A DNA stretch of 64,000 bases from Steroidobacter agaridevorans. GTDB lineage: Bacteria; Pseudomonadota; Gammaproteobacteria; Steroidobacterales; Steroidobacteraceae. Each line of letters starts with the position of its first letter. The first letter of the stretch is position 1. A model generated the notes under the pieces. It worked only from the letters and a program-made list of their open reading frames with translations, ran no database searches and had not been told where the DNA came from. This document shows, piece after piece, positions 50,764 to 60,019 of this stretch. The DNA is taken from the NCBI RefSeq assembly GCF_009932555.1, contig NZ_BLJO01000005.1:401556-465555 (forward strand), read 5' to 3'. Position numbers and translations under genes: made by a program.

Positions 50764-51435
50764 TCATGTCGCGTCCTCCACCACCTTCCCATCCCTCATC
50801 CTGATATGCCGCCGCGCCCGCTGCGCCACCTCCGCGTCGTGTGTCACAACGAGCAAAGTGATGCCTCGCGCGTTCAATCCCTCAATCGCCGCCAATACCT
50901 CCGCACCCGAAATATGATCCAAATTCCCGGTCGGCTCGTCAGCGAGCAGCACCGCCGGCTGCATCACCATCGCCCGCGCAATCGCCACGCGCTGCCGCTG
51001 CCCGCCCGACAGCTCATTCGGCCGATGCTTGGCGCGGCTTTCCAAACTCAAACTTGCCAGCAACTCCTGCACTCGCGGCCGTCGCACTTCGGGCGCAACG
51101 CCAGCCAGGACCAGGGGCAATTCGACGTTCTCGAACGCCGTCAACCGGGGAATCAGATGAAACGACTGGAAGATGAACCCGATCTTGCGCGCCCTCGTGT
51201 GCGCCAGCTCCTCGTCATCCAGCGACGTCGTCTCTCGCCCATCCAACAGATAAGTGCCCGCCGTCGGCCGATCGAGCAGCCCGAGCACATTCAACAGCGT
51301 GGACTTCCCCGACCCCGACGGCCCCATGATGGAAACATACTCGCCGCTCTCGATATGCACATCGATCTGATCGAGCGCGCGCACTTCCTGGTCGCCCATC
51401 TGGAAGTGCCGGCAGATGTTCTGCAAATCGATCAT
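50764..51435 (-). CDS. ABC transporter ATP-binding protein, set A (MacB/LolD type)
   Basis: 223 residues. Walker [29 protein letters not shown], signature [15 protein letters not shown], Walker [13 protein letters not shown] and switch VVTHD. Closest to LolD/MacB ATPases that power mechanotransmission permeases. Overlaps the adaptor gene by 4 bp. Confidence 0.94.
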   Translation of the reverse strand: MIDLQNICRHFQMGDQEVRALDQIDVHIESGEYVSIMGPSGSGKSTLLNVLGLLDRPTAGTYLLDGRETTSLDDEELAHTRARKIGFIFQSFHLIPRLTAFENVELPLVLAGVAPEVRRPRVQELLASLSLESRAKHRPNELSGGQRQRVAIARAMVMQPAVLLADEPTGNLDHISGAEVLAAIEGLNARGITLLVVTHDAEVAQRARRHIRMRDGKVVEDAT

Positions 51436-52574
51436 CGCTTCGCAGCCTGGCTGGCGCGTGCTCCGTCGAGGACGCCCTCGCGGTCGACTGTCGTCACCAC
51501 CAGATCGCCTTCCGCGAGGCCGCTCGTGACCTCAACGTATTCCCAGTTTCGCAGGCCGGTTTGCACGTCCCTGGCATGAACCCGCTCTTCCGCCGTGTCA
51601 TATACATAGACACGCTTGCCATCGAGCAGCGCACGGGTCGGAATCCGCAACACGTTGTCCTGTTCCTGCAGAATCACTTCCACATCGGCGCTATACCCCG
51701 GCAGCAACGTCACCGATTGAATGTCTTCCAGCTCAGCTTCGATTTCCACAGTGCGCGCCTGCTTCTCCACGTCGAGCACATAGGGCGCCACCCGTCGCAC
51801 GTGAGCAGCGAACGTCCGGTCTCGGAACGCATCGAGCGACACTCGCGCCGGCATGCCCTCTCGAATTCGCGGCGCGTCGACCTCGTCGATGGGCGCGGTT
51901 ACATAGATGCAACGAGTGTCAACTACATCGACAGCTGGCGGCGTCGGAATTCCGACCGGCGACGGTGTTACAAACTCCCCGATCTCACCATTGATCTCGG
52001 CAACGATGCCGGCGAATGGCGCGCGTAACAGCGTGCGCTCCATCGACGCTTTCGCCTGCTCGATGCGCGCCTCGGCCACTTTGATATTTTGAGTAGTCGC
52101 ACGACACGCCGCCGCTCGACTATCAGCATCGCCTCGCGCTCGCTCGGCCGCATCGATCGACACCAGACTTTGGGTCACCAGCTTGGCCAGACGATCCGAC
52201 TCGCGCTGAGCGACTTTCGCCGCGACACAGGCTTCCTCGGCCCGCGCATGCGAAGCCACGGCATCGCGTTCAGCCAAACTCAGCTCGGCGCGGATGTCGT
52301 CGTTCCACAACTCGAGCAGCACTTGTCCGGGCTGCACGCGATCGCCTTTCTTTACCGGCAATTTGGCGATTTGACCGCCCGAAGGCGGCGCGAGTCGGGC
52401 GCGTTGACAGGCCTTGATGGTGCCGGCCCGCGTATTGGTAACTGTTTCAGCGACCGGCCCGCGGCTCACCGTTGCAGTTTCCACCTCGATGGGAACCGGC
52501 CGGCTCGCCAGCACACCGATCGCGAGCGCCACGAGCACGACTCCAGCCACGATATATAAGGTGCGGCGTTTCAT
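51432..52574 (-). CDS. HlyD/MacA-type periplasmic adaptor, set A
   Basis: 380 residues. One N-terminal membrane anchor (LYIVAGVVLVALAIGVLASR), lipoyl half LAPPSGGQIAKLPVKKGDRV, a long helical hairpin with several Cys (AEEACVAAK, RAAACRAT), second half LLRAPFAGIVAEINGEIGEF, then beta-barrel and C-terminal domains. First gene of the leftward ABC operon. Adaptor proteins link such permeases to an outer-membrane channel, which is not encoded here. Confidence 0.9.
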   Translation of the reverse strand: MKRRTLYIVAGVVLVALAIGVLASRPVPIEVETATVSRGPVAETVTNTRAGTIKACQRARLAPPSGGQIAKLPVKKGDRVQPGQVLLELWNDDIRAELSLAERDAVASHARAEEACVAAKVAQRESDRLAKLVTQSLVSIDAAERARGDADSRAAACRATTQNIKVAEARIEQAKASMERTLLRAPFAGIVAEINGEIGEFVTPSPVGIPTPPAVDVVDTRCIYVTAPIDEVDAPRIREGMPARVSLDAFRDRTFAAHVRRVAPYVLDVEKQARTVEIEAELEDIQSVTLLPGYSADVEVILQEQDNVLRIPTRALLDGKRVYVYDTAEERVHARDVQTGLRNWEYVEVTSGLAEGDLVVTTVDREGVLDGARASQAAKR

Positions 52575-52805
52575 ATGTTGGCGGTGTCCTGCCCCGCAGG
52601 TAGCGCAGATATCGAAGTCACAGGCGGATTATCGACCCAACTTACCGGCGTTGCGCGGCTTTTCACCGACGCGCCTTACTTCTGCCCGGCCCGGGGATTA
52701 GAATCCGTGCGCCCTGCCGGTCGCCGGCATTGGCTTTTCTCGCATATACCAATGACCGCGCCGTCATTCGCTACGCGCGCGATCGCTAAAGGACTGAAGG
52801 CTTCC
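52575..52805. other. 231-bp divergent control region of the two ABC operons
   Basis: Lies between the leftward set A and rightward set B. A TAGAAT -10-like element occurs at 52699-52704 with a poor -35 (TTACTT, 17 bp away). No palindrome like the tetR operator was found. Both operons may share regulation. Confidence 0.4.
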
Positions 52806-54047
52806 ATGTCATTCGATCAGAACGCACTCGACAGCCTCCGCATCGAACGCAGCCCGGAACCCACTCGCAACGATCGCCAGGGCGGTGTCTATAAATGGTT
52901 CATCGCTGCCGTACTGGTTCTAGCCGCGGTGGCCGCGGCATATGCATTGTTCCGCGATAACGCCATCGAAGTGGAAACAGTGACTGCGACCGCCGCTGCC
53001 ACGGGCGGTGGCGGCGGCGGCTCGGTGCTGAACGCCTCCGGCTACGTCGTGGCGCGCCGTCAGGCCACCGTGTCGGCGAAAGTGACAGGCAAGGTCTCCG
53101 AAGTGCTCATCGAGGAAGGCATGGAGGTCAAGGAAGGCCAGCTGCTCGCGCGCCTGGACGATACGACCACGCGCCCGCAGCTCGACCTCGCCGAACGTCA
53201 GCTCGATGCGACGACCAAGAATCTGCAGGAAGTCGAAGTGCGCCTGGCCGAAGCTGAACGCAACTTGCGTCGTACGCAGCAGCTGCGCGCCGACAAGCTG
53301 GTCAGCGAACAGGCGCTGGATTCGGCGCAAGCGGAATTCGGCGCTCTGCAGGCGCGACTGGAAGCACTGAAGAGCGAAGTGAAAGTGGCCCAGAGCAGCG
53401 TGCGCGTGCGCAACCAGGATCTGGACGATTTGTTAGTTCGCTCGCCCTTCGACGGCGTCGTGGTCTCCAAGGATGCGCAGCCCGGTGAAATGATTTCTCC
53501 GATTTCCGCCGGCGGCGGCTTCACGCGCACCGGAATCGCGACAGTCGTTGACATGGATTCGCGAGAGATTGAGGTCGACGTGAACGAGGCCTTCATCAAT
53601 CGGGTGAAGGCCGGACAAAAAGCCGAGGCCGTGCTGGATGCCTACGGGGATTGGACCATCCCCTGTCACGTCATCAACATCGTGCCCACCGCCGATCGCC
53701 AGAAGGCGACGGTGCGTGTGCGCATCGGGTTCGATCAGCTGGATCCGCGCATCCTGCCGGACATGGGCGTGAAGGTGAGCTTCCTCGACGACCGCGCCGG
53801 CGAGCCGGCCGCCGCGTCGGCCCGCCCGGCCGTGCGGGTGCCGAGCGAAGCCATCATGAAAGATGGGGAGACGACGTTCGTCTGGCGAGTGCGGGATGAC
53901 TCGGTGGAACGAGTCGCGGTGCGCACCGGGGGCGAACGTAGCGGACAGACAGAAGTGTTGTCGGGAATCGCCGCTGGCGACGTCCTTGTAGGGAAACCGG
54001 TCGAGGGGCTCGCCGACGGCGCCCCGGTCAAAAAGAAAGCGGAGTGA
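52806..54047 (+). CDS. HlyD/MacA-type periplasmic adaptor, set B
   Basis: 413 residues from the ATG at 52806, after GAAGG; the longer frame upstream is not family-like. Anchor helix VYKWFIAAVLVLAAVAAAYA, a six-Gly linker, lipoyl half VVARRQATVSAKVTGKVSEV, coiled-coil hairpin (about 120-200), second half LLVRSPFDGVVVSKDAQPGE, barrel domain (VVDMDSREIEVDVNEAFINR) and C-terminal domain. Leads the rightward operon with an ATPase 3 bp downstream. Confidence 0.9.
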   Translation: MSFDQNALDSLRIERSPEPTRNDRQGGVYKWFIAAVLVLAAVAAAYALFRDNAIEVETVTATAAATGGGGGGSVLNASGYVVARRQATVSAKVTGKVSEVLIEEGMEVKEGQLLARLDDTTTRPQLDLAERQLDATTKNLQEVEVRLAEAERNLRRTQQLRADKLVSEQALDSAQAEFGALQARLEALKSEVKVAQSSVRVRNQDLDDLLVRSPFDGVVVSKDAQPGEMISPISAGGGFTRTGIATVVDMDSREIEVDVNEAFINRVKAGQKAEAVLDAYGDWTIPCHVINIVPTADRQKATVRVRIGFDQLDPRILPDMGVKVSFLDDRAGEPAAASARPAVRVPSEAIMKDGETTFVWRVRDDSVERVAVRTGGERSGQTEVLSGIAAGDVLVGKPVEGLADGAPVKKKAE

Positions 54048-54050
54048 CAC

Positions 54051-54743
54051 ATGGCTGATGAATCGTTGGTTCGACTGCGCGGCGTGGCGAAGGATTACAA
54101 GCGGGGCGCCGAGACCGTGCATGTGCTGCACGCCCTCGACCTGGACATCCCCAGGGGCGATTTCCTCGCGTTGATGGGCCCGTCGGGCTCGGGCAAGTCC
54201 ACGTTGTTGAACCTGATCGGCGGCATCGACCGCCCGACCTCGGGCAGCATCGAGATCGCCGGTACGCGCACCGATTCGATGACCGACGGCGACTTGGGCA
54301 AATGGCGCGCTCATCACGTCGGCTTCGTGTTTCAAATGTATAACTTGTTGCCGGTATTGACCGCCGAGCGCAATGTCGAGCTGCCGCTGTTGCTGACGAA
54401 GCTGCCGGCGGCGGAACGGCGCAAGCGCGCGAATGCGGCTCTGGGCCTGGTCGGCTTGAGCGAGCGCGCTCATCACAAGCCTCGCGAGTTGTCGGGTGGT
54501 CAGGAACAGCGCGTCGGCATCGCTCGCGCCATCGTTTCCGATCCCACGCTGTTGTTGTGCGACGAGCCCACCGGCGATCTCGATCGCAAGTCCGGCGATG
54601 AAATCCTGGATCTGTTGCAGGCGCTGAACCAGCAACAGGGCAAGACCATCATCATGGTGACGCACGATCCGCACGCCGCGGCTCGCGCCAAGCACGTTCT
54701 GCACTTGAACAAGGGTCAGCTGAGCCGCGAAGCCGCGGCCTGA
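54051..54743 (+). CDS. ABC transporter ATP-binding protein, set B (MacB/LolD type)
   Basis: 230 residues. Walker [14 protein letters not shown]-loop VFQMYNLLPVLT, signature LSGGQEQRVGIARAI, Walker B LLLCDEPTGDLD, switch MVTHDPHAA. Three bases after the adaptor stop, 9 bp before the permease. Homologous to the set A ATPase. Confidence 0.94.
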   Translation: MADESLVRLRGVAKDYKRGAETVHVLHALDLDIPRGDFLALMGPSGSGKSTLLNLIGGIDRPTSGSIEIAGTRTDSMTDGDLGKWRAHHVGFVFQMYNLLPVLTAERNVELPLLLTKLPAAERRKRANAALGLVGLSERAHHKPRELSGGQEQRVGIARAIVSDPTLLLCDEPTGDLDRKSGDEILDLLQALNQQQGKTIIMVTHDPHAAARAKHVLHLNKGQLSREAAA

Positions 54744-54752
54744 GGTGACGTC

Positions 54753-55910
54753 ATGTTCAAATACTTACCTCTGCTGTGGGCCAACCTCGGGCGCAAGCGA
54801 TTGCGCACCAGTCTCACGTTGGCATCGATCGTCGTTGCGTTCCTACTGTTCGGACTGATGCAGACGCTGCGCGTCGCGATGACCGGCAGCCCCGAGCTCG
54901 CCGGCATCGATCGTTTGATCACGATGCACAAGACCTCGTTCGTGCAATCGCTGCCGCTCGCTTATTTGAATCGGGTCAAAGGCGTCGACGGCGTCGTGAC
55001 GGCATCGTCGCAGGACTGGTTCGGCGGCGTGTATCAGGAAGATCGGAATCAGATCGCCGCATTCGCGATCGACGCCCCGACGTTCTTCGAGGTCTACAAC
55101 GAATACAAGCTGAAGCCCGAAGAGAAGCAGGCGTTCTTGCAGGATCGCACCGCCGTCATCGTCGGGCCGATGATCGCGGAACGCTTCAAGTGGAAAGTGG
55201 GCGACACCATTCCCATGCGCTCCAACATCTGGACGCGCAAGGACGATGGCGGCAACTCCTGGCCGATGAAGATCGCAGGTATCTACCAGGCGAGCAACGG
55301 CGACAACCAGAGCATGTACTTCCATTACGACTATCTCAACGAGTCGCGCGCCGAGATCCGGGACATGATCGGTTGGGTGGTCGTGAAAGTGAAAGATCCA
55401 GACCGCTCGGCCGACATCGCGCGCAGCATCGACGATTTGTTCCGCAATTCCTCCACGGAGACCAAGACTTCGACCGAGAAGGCCTTCATCCAAGGGTTTG
55501 CGAATCAGATGGGCAACATCGGCAAGCTGCTCACGTTCGTGGCCGCGGCCGTGTTCTTCACGATGCTACTGGTCACAGCCAACACGATGGGCCAGGCGAT
55601 TCGTGAGCGCATCAACGAGATTGGCGTGATGAAGACGCTGGGCTTCTCGGGCGCGGGCGTCACGTTCCTGATTATCGCCGAAGCGATTCTCGTCACTGGG
55701 CTGGGTGGCCTGATCGGTCTTGGACTGGCGGCGCTCGCGAGCAAAGGCATCGGCGCGGCGGTCGCGCAGTTCTTCCCCGTGCTCGGCATGCCGCCCGCGA
55801 CGTGGGGCATCGGTGTCGTGTTGATCGTGCTGCTCGGCGGCTTGGCCGCGGCCATTCCCTGCACGCAGGCATCGCGACTGAAGATCGTCGACGCCCTGCG
55901 TAAGTCCTGA
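54753..55910 (+). CDS. FtsX-type ABC permease, set B first permease
   Basis: 385 residues. Helix 1 RTSLTLASIVVAFLLFGLMQ, periplasmic domain (about 45-255), then LLTFVAAAVFFTMLLVTANT, a RERINEIGVMKTLGFSGAGV coupling segment, LIIAEAILVTGLGGLIGLGL, and a last helix ending IPCTQASRLKIVDALRKS. Orthodox length. Translated with the ATPase (9-bp gap). Confidence 0.9.
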   Translation: MFKYLPLLWANLGRKRLRTSLTLASIVVAFLLFGLMQTLRVAMTGSPELAGIDRLITMHKTSFVQSLPLAYLNRVKGVDGVVTASSQDWFGGVYQEDRNQIAAFAIDAPTFFEVYNEYKLKPEEKQAFLQDRTAVIVGPMIAERFKWKVGDTIPMRSNIWTRKDDGGNSWPMKIAGIYQASNGDNQSMYFHYDYLNESRAEIRDMIGWVVVKVKDPDRSADIARSIDDLFRNSSTETKTSTEKAFIQGFANQMGNIGKLLTFVAAAVFFTMLLVTANTMGQAIRERINEIGVMKTLGFSGAGVTFLIIAEAILVTGLGGLIGLGLAALASKGIGAAVAQFFPVLGMPPATWGIGVVLIVLLGGLAAAIPCTQASRLKIVDALRKS

Positions 55911-55929
55911 GCCAGGAAGGATCAGCATC

Positions 55930-57123
55930 ATGTCGAACAATTCTTGGGATCAGATCACCGCGATCACGAGCATGAACGTGCGCAACATGTCGCAGCGTGC
56001 AGCGTCGTCGATCGTCGCGCTCATCGGCATCGCCGGCGTCGTCACCGTGCTCATCGGCGTGCTCTCCATCGCCGAAGGCTTCAAAGCGGTGCTGGAAATC
56101 TCCGGCTCCGACCAGGTCGCCATCGTGCTGCGAAATGGCGCGACCGACGAAATGGGCAGCGGCCTGCAGCAGGAACAAACCCGCCTCATTGCCGACGCCA
56201 AACAAGCGGCGCGCGACGAGCAAGGGCCGATCGTTTCTCCCGAGCTGTACGTCGTGGTCGATGTACCGCTGAAGAGCACCGGCACCGCGGCGAATGTTCC
56301 TTTGCGCGGCGTCGGTCCGCAGGCAGTGAAGCTGCGTAGCAACTTCAAGATTGTCGAAGGTGTGAACTTCACGCCCGGCAAGTTCGAAGTCGTGGTCGGC
56401 AAGGGCGCGAGCATGCAGTTCTCCGGCCTCACCGTCGGCAGCCAACTGCGCCTGGGAACCACGAACTGGACGGTCACGGGCATCTTCGAGGATCGCGGCA
56501 GCGTCGCCGAGTCGGAAATCTGGACTGACGCTACTGTGCTCCAGGGCGCGTACAACCGCGGCACGTCGTATCAATCAATGCGTGTGAAGCTCACCAGCCC
56601 GAGCGCCATGCAGGCGTTCAAGGACGAGCTGTCGACCAATCCGCGACTCAACGTTCGTGTGTTCAGCGAGAAGCAGTACTACGCCGAGCAGTCGAAGATT
56701 CTCGTGACGCTGGTGAGCACCATCGGCAGCGCGATTGCGATCCTCATGGGGTTGGGCGCGATTTTCGCGGCGCTCAACACGATGTACTCGGCCGTGTCGT
56801 CCCGCACGCGTGAGATCGCGACGTTGCGCGCACTGGGCTTCGGGCCGGCTCCCGTGATCACGTCAGTGCTCGCGGAAGCATTGCTCATTGGCTTGGTCGG
56901 CGGTGTGGTCGGGATGGTCGTGTCGTATGTCGCATTCAACGGCGTGCGCGCATCGACGATGAACTTCGCGACTTTCAGCCAGCTGACCTTCGCGTTCACA
57001 GTGACGCCGCAGCTACTGGTTCAAGGACTGGTTTACGCGCTGATCCTCGGTTTCATCGGCGGACTATTGCCCAGCCTGCGCGCGGCAAAGTTGCCGATCA
57101 CGACCGGCTTGCGCGAACTCTGA
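55930..57123 (+). CDS. FtsX-type ABC permease, set B second permease
   Basis: 397 residues, same topology: SSIVALIGIAGVVTVLIGVL, a periplasmic domain (about 45-260), VSTIGSAIAILMGLGAIFAA, SSRTREIATLRALGFGPAPV coupling segment, EALLIGLVGGVVGMVVSYVA and GLVYALILGFIGGLLPSLRA. Nineteen bp after its partner permease. Two-permease architecture mirrors set A. The glycosylase gene follows 24 bp later and may be co-transcribed. Confidence 0.9.
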   Translation: MSNNSWDQITAITSMNVRNMSQRAASSIVALIGIAGVVTVLIGVLSIAEGFKAVLEISGSDQVAIVLRNGATDEMGSGLQQEQTRLIADAKQAARDEQGPIVSPELYVVVDVPLKSTGTAANVPLRGVGPQAVKLRSNFKIVEGVNFTPGKFEVVVGKGASMQFSGLTVGSQLRLGTTNWTVTGIFEDRGSVAESEIWTDATVLQGAYNRGTSYQSMRVKLTSPSAMQAFKDELSTNPRLNVRVFSEKQYYAEQSKILVTLVSTIGSAIAILMGLGAIFAALNTMYSAVSSRTREIATLRALGFGPAPVITSVLAEALLIGLVGGVVGMVVSYVAFNGVRASTMNFATFSQLTFAFTVTPQLLVQGLVYALILGFIGGLLPSLRAAKLPITTGLREL

Positions 57124-57147
57124 TACCGACGCAGACGTTAGGCATCC

Positions 57148-58050
57148 ATGCCAGAGCTGCCTGACGTCGCCGTCTACATCGAATCGCTCGAGGCCCGCGT
57201 CGTCGGGCATCGGCTGGAGCGGATTCTGTTGAAGAATCCGTTCCTGCTGCGCACCGCCGAGCCGCCTCTGCAAAGCTGCGAAGGCCATGCCGTCAGCAAG
57301 CTGCGCCGCCTCGGCAAACGCATCGCCATCGGCTTCGATAACGATGTGTGGCTGGTGATTCATCTGATGATCGCCGGCCGGCTGCATTGGTATGAGGCGG
57401 GTCATCGCGGCAAGATTCGCGGACCACTGCTTCAGCTCGATTTCGACAACGGCGCGCTGACCCTGACGGAAGCGGGCACGAAACGCCGCGCCTCGCTGCA
57501 TGTTGTCGCCGGCGAAGCGCAGCTCGAAGAACATGACCGCGGCGGGCTCGAAGTGCTCGGTGTCGAGCCGGCTGTGTTTCGCGGACGCATGAGTGAGCGC
57601 AATCACACGCTCAAACGGGCCCTCACCGATCCGACCATTCTCAGCGGCATCGGCAACGCCTACTCGGACGAGATCCTGCATCGCGCCCGACTCTCGCCCA
57701 TGATCCAGACGAAGCAGCTCGATGACGACGAATGGCGCCGGCTCTACGACGCCGTTCAAGAAGTGCTGACTGAATGGATCGAGCGCTTGCGTGCCGAAGC
57801 TACTCGCGGCTTTCCAGAGAAGGTCACCGCGTTTCGCAAGGACATGGCCGTGCATGGCAAGTTCGGTGAACCTTGCCCAGTGTGCGGCACGGCCGTCCAG
57901 CGCATTCGTTATGCCGAGAACGAAACCAATTACTGTCCTCGCTGCCAGACCGGCGGCAAGCTGCTCGCCGATCGGGCGCTGTCGCGGTTACTGAAAGACG
58001 ATTGGCCGCGGACGATCGATGCGCTGGAGAATGCCAAGCGGCGAACGTAG
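57148..58050 (+). CDS. Fpg/Nei-family DNA glycosylase
   Basis: 300 residues. Removes oxidised bases and cleaves abasic sites. Mature N-terminus PELPDVAVYIESL gives the Pro nucleophile and catalytic Glu; RRLGKRIAIGFDN holds the conserved Lys, HLMIAGRL the intercalating Met region, and LSGIGNAYSDEILHRARLSP the helix-two-turn-helix. C-terminal zinc finger CPVCGTAVQRIRYAENETNY then CPRCQ, complete. Fpg and Nei cannot be told apart securely from this. Its stop touches that of the convergent quinone oxidoreductase. Confidence 0.92.
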   Translation: MPELPDVAVYIESLEARVVGHRLERILLKNPFLLRTAEPPLQSCEGHAVSKLRRLGKRIAIGFDNDVWLVIHLMIAGRLHWYEAGHRGKIRGPLLQLDFDNGALTLTEAGTKRRASLHVVAGEAQLEEHDRGGLEVLGVEPAVFRGRMSERNHTLKRALTDPTILSGIGNAYSDEILHRARLSPMIQTKQLDDDEWRRLYDAVQEVLTEWIERLRAEATRGFPEKVTAFRKDMAVHGKFGEPCPVCGTAVQRIRYAENETNYCPRCQTGGKLLADRALSRLLKDDWPRTIDALENAKRRT

Positions 58051-59022
58051 CTACGGCAACAGCACTGTCGCACCAGTCGTCTGCCGCGATTCGAGGCGGC
58101 GATGTGCTTCCGCCACCTCGGCCAGCGGCATCCGTGTGTGCACCGGCACTTTCACCGCCCCACTCGCCACCACCGCAAACAACTCCTTACTCATCGCCAC
58201 GACATCCTCACGCTTCGCCAGATGCGTAAAGAGCAGCTGCCAGGTGGCGAACAGCGAGCCCTTCTGCATCAACAGCATGATGTCGAACGGCTCGATCGCC
58301 CCGGATGCCGCGCCATAGCTCACGAAATAGCCAAGAGGTCGCAGGCTATCCAACGAGCCGTGGAACGTCGCTTTACCCACGCCGTCGTAAACGACGTTGA
58401 CGCCCTCGCCGTCGGTGATCTCTCGCACTCGCTTCGCGAAATCTTCCTTGCGGTAGTCGATGACATAGTCTGCGCCGTTGGCACGCACGAGCTCAGCCTT
58501 CTCCGGCGATCCAACCGTGCCGATGACCGTGGCGCCCAGATGCTTTGCCCACTGAGTAAGCATCAGCCCAACGCCACCCGCCGCCGCATGCACGAGAATC
58601 TTGTGACCCGGCTCGACCCGAAACGTCCGCCGCAATAGATACTGCGCCGTCAGCCCCTTCAACATCATCGCCGCACCGGTCTCGAAGTCGATGGCATCAG
58701 GCAGGCGCACGACGAAATTCGCCGAGACGTTGCGCTCTTCGGCATATGCACCTAGCGTTTCGATATATGCGACTCGATCGCCCGGCTTGAATTCGCTCAC
58801 GCCCTCACCCACCGCAACGACCTCGCCCGCGGCTTCGTTACCCGGAATGAACGGCAGAGTTGGCGGCGCATATGCGCCGGTCCGAAAATAGACGTCGACA
58901 AAGTTGAGTCCGATCGCGCGGTTGCGCACACGAATCTCGCCGGGTCCGGGCGGACCAATGGCGACGTCCTCGTAACTGAGCACTTCCGGACCGCCATGCC
59001 GATGAACTCTGATCGCTTTCAC
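58051..59022 (-). CDS. NADPH:quinone oxidoreductase, zinc-less MDR family
   Basis: 323 residues from the GTG at 59022, which has AGAGGA nine bases upstream and gives the standard VKAIRVHRHGGPEVL start. GroES-like domain (FVDVYFRTGAY, PFIPGNEAAGEVVAVGEGVS) and Rossmann domain (ILVHAAAGGVGLMLTQWAKH, GTVGSPEKAELVRANGADYV). No zinc ligands, as in QOR/zeta-crystallin proteins. Reduces quinones or reactive enones with NADPH. Divergent from a LysR gene, likely its regulator. Confidence 0.93.
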   Translation of the reverse strand: MKAIRVHRHGGPEVLSYEDVAIGPPGPGEIRVRNRAIGLNFVDVYFRTGAYAPPTLPFIPGNEAAGEVVAVGEGVSEFKPGDRVAYIETLGAYAEERNVSANFVVRLPDAIDFETGAAMMLKGLTAQYLLRRTFRVEPGHKILVHAAAGGVGLMLTQWAKHLGATVIGTVGSPEKAELVRANGADYVIDYRKEDFAKRVREITDGEGVNVVYDGVGKATFHGSLDSLRPLGYFVSYGAASGAIEPFDIMLLMQKGSLFATWQLLFTHLAKREDVVAMSKELFAVVASGAVKVPVHTRMPLAEVAEAHRRLESRQTTGATVLLP

Positions 59023-59113
59023 GAATGTCTTTCCTCTCGAATCGGGAGAGGAAGATAGCGACGGGCCCAGCCTTCGCGTAGGCTGATAACAGCAACATCT
59101 GAGTTCAACGAAA

Positions 59114-60019
59114 ATGATATCGGAGCAAATCGGCCTCGACCTGCTGCGCACCTTCGTCGCCGTCTGCCAGCAAGGCAGTCTGAGCCGGGTGGCTGCGCAC
59201 ACCGGTCGCACTCAATCCGCATTGAGCATGCAGATGCGGCGGCTGGAGAGCTTGTTGGAACGTCACCTGTTTCAGCGCACCGGCCGCGGTGTGGTTCCCA
59301 CGCCCGAAGGAGAGATCTTTCTGGGCTATGCCACGCGCATCCTCGCATTGAGCGACGAGGCTTACGCTCGCCTGCGCGAGACCGCCGTTAGCGGCAGTGT
59401 GCGTATCGGGCTCGCCGAAGAGATCGCCAATTCGGCCTTGCCGGCCGCGCTCGGTCGCTTACATCGCACCCATCCGGACGTTCAACTGGACGTCGTCGTC
59501 GAGCACAGCACAGCACTTGGCCGTACATGGGAAGAGAACACCATGGACATCGTGATCGCGCCGACTTCTGCCGTGGGCGCGGCCGATGCCTTGGTGACCT
59601 GGAATGTCGAGCTGCAATGGGTGAGCGCCATGGACTACGTGCAGGAGCCCGGGCGTCCGCTCGATCTCGTCGCGTTCGCGGCGCCTTGTCTGTGGCGTCG
59701 AAGAATGATTGAGGCGCTTGCGGCGACCGGGCGTGAGCACCGGGTAACTTTCACGAGCCAGAGTGTCATGGGCCTGCAAGCGGCCATCGAGAACGGACTC
59801 GGCATCGGCCTGCTTCCGCCCGACTCGATCCGCACGGAGACAATGCGGACTCTCGATGCGTCTTCCGGGGTTCCCCATCCGCTCACCGTTCAATACGGAC
59901 TATATGCTCGCGACCGGCGAGCGCGCGTCGTCGATGCAACCATCGACGTGCTGCTCGCCGCTACTTCACCTTACGGCTCTCGTAACGAAAGTCCACCAGC
60001 TGCACAGTCAGCGATGTAA
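59114..60019 (+). CDS. LysR-family transcriptional regulator
   Basis: 301 residues. HTH LLRTFVAVCQQGSLSRVAAH, RTQSALSMQMRRLESLLERH, LFQRTGRGVVPTPEGE; then a substrate-binding domain (VRIGLAEEIANSALPAALGR, MDIVIAPTSAVGAADALVTW, GLQAAIENGLGIGLLPPDSI). Divergent from the quinone oxidoreductase with a 91-bp gap, the usual arrangement for LysR control of a neighbour. The last 59 bp overlap the convergent esterase gene. Confidence 0.92.
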   Translation: MISEQIGLDLLRTFVAVCQQGSLSRVAAHTGRTQSALSMQMRRLESLLERHLFQRTGRGVVPTPEGEIFLGYATRILALSDEAYARLRETAVSGSVRIGLAEEIANSALPAALGRLHRTHPDVQLDVVVEHSTALGRTWEENTMDIVIAPTSAVGAADALVTWNVELQWVSAMDYVQEPGRPLDLVAFAAPCLWRRRMIEALAATGREHRVTFTSQSVMGLQAAIENGLGIGLLPPDSIRTETMRTLDASSGVPHPLTVQYGLYARDRRARVVDATIDVLLAATSPYGSRNESPPAAQSAM

